64,000 nucleotides of DNA. Source: Pycnopodia helianthoides. Its lineage: Eukaryota; Echinodermata; Asteroidea; Forcipulatida; Asteriidae. The notes below the pieces were generated by a model. That model had not been told where the DNA came from, did not search any database, and saw only the letters and a list, made by a program, of their open reading frames with translations. A program made the position numbers and the translations under genes. Shown here piece after piece: positions 58,286-64,000 of the stretch (position 1 is its first letter; the number at the start of each line of letters is the position of its first letter). The stretch spans positions 12,104,657-12,168,656 of the forward strand of contig CM063248.1 in assembly GCA_032158295.1 (NCBI GenBank), given 5' to 3'.

Positions 58286-58583
58286 CAGGTTCTTTTTAAT
58301 TTTTATTTATTATGAAACCGATTTATGAAGCACTTTGAGGGTTTACAAGGTGCTGTGGTGCATTCTACAGCCCCTTCCTGAAACACCGGGGCAAAACCCT
58401 TCTCTTAGTGATATTAGTGTAACTGGGTTCGTTTACGTGCATTACAAACCTACACGTCCCATCCAAAGGACGAAGCAATAATGATTAAGTGTCCTGCTTA
58501 AGGACACAAGTGTCAAGACCGGGACTCGAACCCACACAAAGCACGAGTCCGGTGTTCTAGACCGCTCGGCCGAGACACGCCAC
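58286..58583 (-). mobile_element. tRNA-headed SINE, well preserved
   Basis: Minus strand: the head 58511-58582 reads GTGGCGTGTCTCGGCCGAGC with a good A box (CTCGGCCGAGCGGTCTAGA) and B box (GGGTTCGAGTCCCGG), resembling a Ser- or Leu-type tRNA. The body follows: CACTTGTGTCCTTAAGCAGG, ACACTTAATCATTATTGC and TTCGTCCTTTGGATGGGACG. The 3' region has AACCCTCAAAGTGCTTCATA and an A/T-rich end (CATAATAAATAAAAATTAAA). The order head-body-LINE-like tail is that of a complete tRNA-derived SINE, about 300 bp. Confidence 0.8.
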
Positions 58584-59120
58584 ATAGTCTCATGTAAACT
58601 ACATTTCTGTATTGATTGAACACTTATTGAGTGAGTTTCAACAAAGATCACTTTGTAGCTGTTTCGTTCAAGCTGGTCTTTAATTCTATATTATGCAAAT
58701 CTGCGACTTGATTTAGTAGCATAATTTTTAAAAAGCAAATAACATAAGTGTAAAAAAATAACAGCATTAAATGAAGTTTAACACAAGCAAAGCAACCAAA
58801 TAGAAATTGCTTAGTTAATGATCCATACAGAACGATCCATTCAGCTCCGCCTCTTAAGGCATTGACCAATCACAACAAGACTGACTTCCCAAGCTCCGTT
58901 GCTAGGCAGTTTCTGATGGGCGGGGCTTAATGGATCATCTTATTGTAACTAAGCAACTCTGAGTGGTTTTGTGAGACTCACTTTGAGTGAAGTCCTGGGC
59001 TTGTTCACAAATCGCTTTGTCATATATCTTGTCGGCGACAAACAAAACTAGCAGGAAGACTGTCACTGAGGAGTACAGGTTTCAAGTGCACTGAAAGTCT
59101 GGTATCTTGACTTCTTTGCT
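58584..59120. other. Unassigned DNA with a short inverted repeat
   Basis: GATCCATTCAGCTCCGCC (58834) and GGGCGGGGCTTAATGGATC (58918) are inverted relatives around an 85-bp core. Otherwise nothing recognised. Confidence 0.45.
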
Positions 59121-59219
59121 TCAGAATTGCATGTTTGGGGTGACTTCTTCACCGTAGTAATTGATGATATTCAAACCAGGCTTTGTCTTCACCAACTCAA
59201 TTAGGATCATGTCATTTAT
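59121..59219 (-). CDS. Candidate terminal exon, 32 codons
   Basis: Minus strand: a strong acceptor (CTATTTGTTTCATCACAG|ATAAATGAC) opens in phase 0 a frame INDMILIELVKTKPGLNIIN, then YYGEEVTPNMQF and TGA. A diverged inverted relative lies on the plus strand at 60158-60246 (EAILILLCKQPGLKYSTSEE, YPNTQF), with the same residues ILI-L--K-PGL---EE--PN-QF kept. Conservation at protein level between two copies argues that the segment is or was coding. The family is not recognised. Upstream exons would lie at higher coordinates. Confidence 0.45.
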   Translation of the reverse strand: MNDMILIELVKTKPGLNIINYYGEEVTPNMQF

Positions 59220-60018
59220 CTGTGATGAAACAAATAGCAACAAATTTTCATTATTAGCCTCATTTACATGTTCTAGTATTTCAGGTGTAACATTTTGCAC
59301 ATTTATTAACAACAACAAAATATAAATCAATCTATTATCTCAAGGACTATCTTTTGAGAGAGGTACTTCATTAATGTCCAACCTTTGGGGTAAATGAGGG
59401 GGTGTTTCTTTGTTTGTTTCTGTTTTTGCTTAACCTTCATCAGCCTAACAACAGGATTTCCAGGTAGAATGCACAATCATTGTTAAAACCTATCGTCCAA
59501 AAACGTTGTATCTCGGCGAGTACTCATTTTGTGTTAACATTCAGGCTGTTGTAAGTGAGATACATCTAGGACGTTTTGACAATTTCAAACTCGAGGGTAA
59601 CACAAGTACTATTTTAGGAGATATAACGTTTTTGCACTGCCACAACGAAACTATGTAGTCTTTCCAACAGTATGCAGTTGGTTGGGGGCATGTTTATTTG
59701 CAAGGCAGTTTCTATTGAACATGTTAGTCATGTTAGTTGTAATGCAGCAATAAGTATGACATGGGCTTAGGCTCGAACGTGTTTATGCACTTTGACCAGT
59801 CAGGCAGATATGGGTCGAGATTACATAAAAAACAAAATAAAAAGGTCTAGGTCAGAGTCTGACCTCCACAGTCCAAGACCAAGACAACAGTATGTCAAGA
59901 CCGAAACCAGCACAAAGTGGTCTTAACACCATTTTTAAGACCAAGCCCTGTCTCTACAAGACCAACAGTTACAAAGCACTATATAATCAGTGCTCCCCAA
60001 ATCCTACGGCTATAGCCT
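59220..60018. other. Unassigned DNA
   Basis: No gene recognised; possibly intron upstream of the minus-strand exon candidate. Confidence 0.4.
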
Positions 60019-60139
60019 TTGGAGGGATCTCACCAATGTTACCTGAGAGTACAGCTTGAATTCAAATTTACATTTCAATGCTGTGTAGTGAATGTCAGAT
60101 ATTATGTAAAAGTAAAATCAAGCTTTAGGTGGATGATGA

Positions 60140-60246
60140 ATTTGAGGGAGCGGGCCAGCTATGAGGCAATCTTGATCCTTCTCTGTAAACAACCAGGCCT
60201 GAAGTACTCCACAAGCGAGGAAATTTACCCCAACACTCAATTCTTT
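60140..60246 (+). pseudogene. Diverged inverted copy of the 59.1-kb exon
   Basis: Inside a plus frame (60019-60360) the segment NLRERASYEAILILLCKQPG, LKYSTSEEIYPNTQF matches the minus-strand exon candidate at 59121-59219, with a one-residue and a two-residue gap. It runs on into a T run (60243-60250) instead of a stop at the equivalent position. It lies about 130 bp outside the left end of the Harbinger element. It may be a decayed paralogous exon or part of an unknown transposon gene. Confidence 0.4.
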
Positions 60247-60621
60247 TTTTTCAATTTGGTAGACAAAATGCTCAATATGAGCACGCACTACTTCAATTTA
60301 GTTATTTCTCTCTTTACTTATTTTTATCATTCTGGAAATGACGCCAATGGATCCCAGTAACAATAGCACTGTAAAGGCCCGGTCACACTGGGATGACAAC
60401 GAGAACGTGAGAACGAGAAGAAAATAAATCGCCCCCGTTATCAATTATTGGTACAAGTCACACAGCATGCGATAACGTGAACGCAAGGAGCGAAACGATG
60501 TAGCGTATTTTTAGAGGCGAGAAAGGTCCGATATTTTCTTTTGACCAATCAGAGTCGATCTTTGGGATTACGTCATGGCTTGTAGGCTGGCAACTTTTAC
60601 CTCTCCCAAAAATAAAATAAA

Positions 60622-60754
60622 ATGGATGACGAGAAACTTATTTTAGAGGTAGAAAAGAACGAAGCTCTGTACAATAAATCAAGCGAAGCCTTCAAAGACG
60701 CACGAAAGAAGCTCGACATTTGGAAGGAGATAGGGGAAAGAATTCAATGTAGCG
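60622..60754 (+). CDS. First exon of Harbinger MADF-domain protein
   Basis: ATG at 60622 starts MDDEKLILEVEKNEALYNKS, continuing SEAFKDARKKLDIWKEIGER and IQCS, then a consensus donor GCG|GTAAGC. The pattern (LI-EVE----LY, K-------W-EI) is the N-terminal half of a MADF domain, the DNA-binding partner protein encoded by PIF/Harbinger transposons. The partner is thought to help the transposase into the nucleus and onto the ends. The exon leaves 1 nt in phase; the second half of the domain (the usual W--LRD region) is not found downstream. Confidence 0.75.
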
Positions 60755-61160
60755 GTAAGCATGTTTGGTTAACATTTTAAAGCATTTATTTAGCAGTTCA
60801 GGCGACGCCAAAGCATTGCCCACGGTACTGAGATAGGCCTAGCCCAGGTCACTGATAAATACGTAATAATACAGAAGAGGTGCAGTCTCGCCTCCTGCGA
60901 GCCTGCGTACATTTTATTTGTCCCATCATCTTAGGCCTTTAGTATTAAAGCAAATACAATATTAGTACAAGTCCCTGTAAATAGTCATAGTTTTAATTTC
61001 TTAATGTAAAGGTAGTACTTTGTAAGAGCCCTGCTGAAAATTGTATCAAAGTGACGAATAGCAATGATTAATGTGGAGCAAAAATTTACAACATTGGCCA
61101 TGCGGCCACCGCTTGGGGCTCAAAACAAAAATGGCAGCACTCAACAAAGTTATTTCTTCT

Positions 61161-61248
61161 CAGACGTTACGTGAACTTGAGCCATATTTTGTATACAACT
61201 TGTAGAAGTTGTAGTTACAAAGTATGGCTCAAGTTCACGTAATGTCTG
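61161..61248. repeat. 33-bp-arm inverted repeat within the transposon
   Basis: CAGACGTTACGTGAACTTGA (61161, extending to 61193) is repeated in inverse at 61216-61248 with 31 of 33 positions matching, around a 22-bp loop. Probably a small MITE nested in the Harbinger element. Confidence 0.8.
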
Positions 61249-61653
61249 TAACTGTTGGTGGAGGGAAACTATGGTAAGTTTAACAACTTTACAAACTAAG
61301 TAAAACTGGGCTAATTTATGATGATGCCAGACACTCCAACCCCAGTAAAAGTAAATGCAAATATTGAACTAAATTGATAAAATCATTACAGGAATTTCAC
61401 AGCAACACTAGACAATGGCATTGGCACATCATTGGTAACTCATTTTAAAATTGTTATGGATTATTTATAAAACTACAGTATTTGATCTTAATTGACATAT
61501 TTTAAGGTAGAATACATTATTTGCAGACGTAAAAAAATCCAAGTTCCTACAAAATAACTCACTTGACTGAAATTATATATTGGCTGGGGTACATGTGGCT
61601 CGAAATGAAGACATTGATGAGGCTTTTGGTAATGAAGATTTATTTTTTTGTAG

Positions 61654-61754
61654 GTAACAAGGCAGATTCGGATCCATTTTCACTGCATATGTTTGCTTCT
61701 TCAGCATCCAACCACTCAATGCCCAGTGAAATCATTTCACCAAGTGTTGTTTAA
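61654..61754 (+). CDS. Probable last exon of the MADF-domain protein
   Basis: A strong acceptor (TTTATTTTTTTGTAG|GTAACAAGG) precedes a frame NKADSDPFSLHMFASSASNH then SMPSEIISPSVV and TAA. It starts 2 nt into a codon, exactly completing the single G left by the exon at 60754 (Gly). Direct joining of the two keeps frame but would omit the second half of the MADF domain. Ser-rich tails are usual at the C-terminus of such proteins. Confidence 0.5.
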
Positions 61755-62329
61755 TTTAAAAAAAAAAAAAAATGCAAATTTTGAAGCTGTGGTCGGTTGA
61801 CCATCAGTTCAATGTGTGAGTTTACAAGGTCTGTCTGGCAGTTTAAATCATCACCATTTGCTCTTCTTTTTCTGATGTCATGGACTCACAAATGTAAACA
61901 GGTCGTTGGAAAGATATTTCACATTAAATCCTACCCCACAAATCCACTTTTTCACAAAAAATACAGCAATTACCAATGATGTAATTTCTCTGTAAAGGAA
62001 ACAAAACACTAAAGTTTTTATAACAGGTTTGTTTTGATGTTGGGTCAGGTAGATTGATTGCTGACACTTGTATTTTTGACAGTAAAAATAATTAGAAATG
62101 TGATTGTTAACATTTGTTGAAGAAAATGAATTGCAGTGGTTTTTGAACTCTTGGGGCAAAATTCGTGTATTTATTGATTTGTTTTGTTTGATGTGTTTGT
62201 TTCCCTTTTGTTGGGATGTGGGTGTTGTGTGTTTGTTTGTTCGTGAGTCAGTTGTTTTGTTTGATGTTAGCTATACTTGATGTATTAGTAATTTGTAAAT
62301 AATTTAAATGTACATTATGCAATTTATTG
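61755..62329. other. Interior of the transposon, no gene seen
   Basis: AT-rich sequence with no frame resembling the transposase catalytic core on either strand. A 14-bp A run lies near 61758-61771. Confidence 0.5.
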
Positions 62330-62490
62330 TTTAAATGATTTGGAGATGAACAAAGAAAAAAGAATGACTAGACCAAGATTTGAACCAACATAGCCATGTT
62401 GATAGAGCGCTGCATGTTAAACCGGAGGTCATTGGTTCAAATTCTGCTCATGTCAACTTATTTTCTTTGTTCATCCCCAAATCATTTAAA
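62330..62490 (+). mobile_element. Foldback with 30-bp arms and a tRNA-like core
   Basis: TTTAAATGATTTGGAGATGA (62330, arm to 62359) and TTTTCTTTGTTCATCCCCAA (62461-62490) are inverted copies matching at 29 of 30 positions. The core of about 100 bp has an A-box-like TAGCCATGTTGATAGAGCG and a B-box-like ATTGGTTCAAATTCTGC, with GTTAAACCGG between them, reminiscent of an Asn-type tRNA. The anticodon stem does not pair well, so it is not a functional tRNA. It resembles a tRNA-derived sequence captured in or forming a TIR element. Confidence 0.65.
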
Positions 62491-63175
62491 AATTTACCCA
62501 GTCAGTTTCCCTTGTGGTGTATAACTTTATTATTTATTGTTTACTGATATATCAAGTATAAATGTTTATAAATCTTTTTATTTGTATGAACTTTTTATTA
62601 ATGTTGATTCATTCTGATTAAATTCGTAAAGTATTTGTTGAGAACAATCAGTATTTGTCTTTTGTTTTGTTTTTTGTAGAGCAGCAAGAAGTTGTGGGGT
62701 GGTTACTAGGAAACATTTAAACAGGGTGTGAATGTATAAATATTATTGATTTTTGTCAATCATATCAAGAATACCAGGTGGGGTCAACTGAACCATCATC
62801 CTTGCTGCTTTAGTTGCTAGAGAAATAGTTAAATTAGATTCCTCGTTCCTTTCCCCACCTCTTAATAATTAACATTAAAATGATACCCCTTATTAGTTTC
62901 CATATTTATATAATCAGACTCCTAATTAGGGCAATGCTCTTCTGTAGACTAAAATTACCCCGTCCACCCCTCCTTCCAACACTAAATCCCCCTCCCCTCC
63001 CATCGGCGACTGAACATCGACATCAACCTCCCCTCCCAATCAAAACAGCTGTTGCAGATCAACCATTTATGATAACTGGAGAAAGAGGGCGCTAAACAGG
63101 CCATCTGAGTGATGAGATGTTCAACCAATGAGCGACTCCCATGCCTAATGAATATTGAATTATTAGTAAACTCAC
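62491..63175. other. Interior of the transposon, intron-like
   Basis: Downstream of the transposase first exon on minus. No second exon with DDE-type catalytic motifs is found. A C-rich patch lies at 62960-63005. Confidence 0.45.
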
Positions 63176-63470
63176 CTCAAACACAAAGCTAGCCTCTCCC
63201 TTGCTCCAATTGGGGACCGGAGTTGTGTTGTCATCTTTGTCACGTCAGGTTTGACCATTGCTAGAATGGTCTCAAATTGACTTTCGGACATCCTAAAGTA
63301 TTGGAAAAACTTATCTTCGTGAGAAGAAAGTTCCCTAACCAGTACATTGTACTCTCCAATTTCTTTAATCTTCAAAATATCATGAACCCACACGCTTTTG
63401 GGGGTTCTTCTCTTCCGTCTTCTATTTATTTTATTAATAGAAGCAACAGAGCATCACTTTTAGCGGCCAT
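63176..63470 (-). pseudogene. First exon of Harbinger transposase, frameshifted
   Basis: Minus strand: the frame reads SVWVHDILKIKEIGEYNVLV, RELSSHEDKFFQYFRMSESQ, FETILAMVKPDVTKM, then QLRSPIGARERLALCL and a consensus donor TTGAG|GTGAGT. This is the N-terminal helical region of PIF/Harbinger (DDE_Tnp_4-type) transposases, with the typical WVH, F-YFRMS--F and ERLA-CLR signatures. Upstream, ATG (63470) begins MAAKSDALLLLLIK, then a stop; a one-base slip in an A/T-rich run separates it from RRRKRRTPK. The catalytic exons are missing. Confidence 0.75.
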
Positions 63471-63645
63471 TTTTTCTTTAGACTAATCTTTGCTATGGTT
63501 GCAACAGGGTCTTGGGGAATTATAATCGTATCGGATTCCATTTTATCGTGTACAGTCAGAACAAGACCTAACGATTTATCGTTCCCGTTTTCGTTTCCGT
63601 TTTCATTTCCGTTGTCGTTATCGCCGTAGTGGGACCGGGCCTTTA

Positions 63646-64000
63646 CCCATAGGCCTGAAGAAGATGATGAGTTCAGATTAAGATGTGGGAGGAATACCCC
63701 AAAATAAAATAGGGAAAACCCACTTAATCAGGTAGGAACATTAACTTTATGATTGATGTTGTCAAGCCATACAAGCACTGTGCTCATGTTTACTCGGTGC
63801 TCTGTAAGCAATTATTATAATTACATAATCAATCTTATTTGTGTCCAACATCTTGAATGTCGACTTAATGCAGCTTTTACACAAAAGAAGCTCAGAACTT
63901 TTTGGGTACTCTTGTTTCCTGTCTACATTAATAGGATCTATCTAGCACCCTCTTTATGGAATATACTAACTACTAGTGCGAGCGCACTGGAGAGTCTCAA
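63646..64000. other. Unassigned DNA
   Basis: No gene or repeat recognised in the last 350 bases. Confidence 0.4.

Larger units (their letters stand above)
60374..63643. mobile_element. PIF/Harbinger-type DNA transposon, internally deleted
   Basis: Ends AAGGCCCGGTCACACTGGGA (left) and, reverse complemented, AAGGCCCGGTCCCACTACGG (right) form terminal inverted repeats. Similarity extends into subterminal GA-ACG-rich words (GATAACG, AACGAGAACG). Both ends are flanked by TA (60372-60373 and 63644-63645). The 3.27-kb interior carries remnants of the two genes expected in this superfamily: a MADF/Myb-like protein on plus and a DDE transposase on minus. Only terminal exons of each survive. Two foldback elements (61161-61248 and 62330-62490) lie inside. 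Non-autonomous as it stands. Confidence 0.8.

Noticed and set aside
58511..58582. Functional Ser/Leu tRNA gene on minus
   Set aside because: A and B boxes are good, but the acceptor and anticodon stems do not pair as required, and it runs directly into a SINE body and tail.
62388..62462. Functional Asn tRNA gene
   Set aside because: The anticodon stem does not pair and the sequence lies inside a foldback element.

Overview
This window reads as repeat-dense, gene-poor nuclear DNA from an animal. There are no bacterial-style operons. Open frames are short, and the few coding-like pieces are flanked by intron signals (GT donors, pyrimidine-rich AG acceptors). Terminal-inverted-repeat elements with TTAA-type ends, tRNA-headed SINEs, an L2/CR1-type LINE tail and a PIF/Harbinger transposon with a MADF gene suggest a marine invertebrate deuterostome, most likely an echinoderm. 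That assignment is inference from repeat style and should be treated as provisional. I see no complete host protein-coding gene; much of the window could be intron or intergenic DNA.

Layout. 1-5.4 kb: unique AT-rich DNA, one weak exon-like segment (1.2-1.35 kb, minus), a five-copy motif arranged as an inverted structure (2.8-3.5 kb) and a MITE (3.55-3.95 kb). 5.4-7.4 kb: a 16-bp minisatellite with higher-order structure, followed by a palindromic MITE relative. 9.2-9.4 kb: GA microsatellite. 10.6-11.2 kb: a MITE nested in another repeat. 12.4-12.7 kb: a MITE. 18.5-22.75 kb: a partial tandem duplication (about 2.25-kb offset) carrying two decayed LINE reverse transcriptase tails, one with the YADD box intact and one reading YAAD. 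25.5-28.1 kb: a 46-bp and a 64-bp tandem array. 29.15-29.7 kb: a 59-bp repeat array that flips orientation midway. 31.1-33.95 kb: a 2.5-kb, 23-bp minisatellite bracketed by inverted arms. 34.9-35.2 kb: a degenerate repeat.

38-45 kb: MITEs, two adjacent SINEs, and three short minus-strand exon candidates (41.4, 44.9 and 45.06 kb) with good splice sites and compatible phase. 47.5-48.95 kb: a 38-bp array with a 266-bp (7-mer) higher-order period, most units carrying a TGACTCA heptamer. 52.17-52.89 kb: a probable solo LTR with 4-bp target duplication. 53.5-54.1 kb: three units of about 155 bp. 55.3 kb: a plus-strand exon candidate. 56.4 and 58.3 kb: two SINEs on the minus strand. 59.1 kb: a minus-strand terminal exon candidate, with a diverged inverted relative at 60.16 kb.

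60.37-63.64 kb: an internally gutted PIF/Harbinger transposon. It keeps both terminal inverted repeats, the first exon of its MADF protein (plus), a phase-compatible last exon, and the first exon of its transposase (minus, frameshifted). The transposase catalytic exons are gone. A 30-bp-arm foldback enclosing a tRNA-like core sits inside it.
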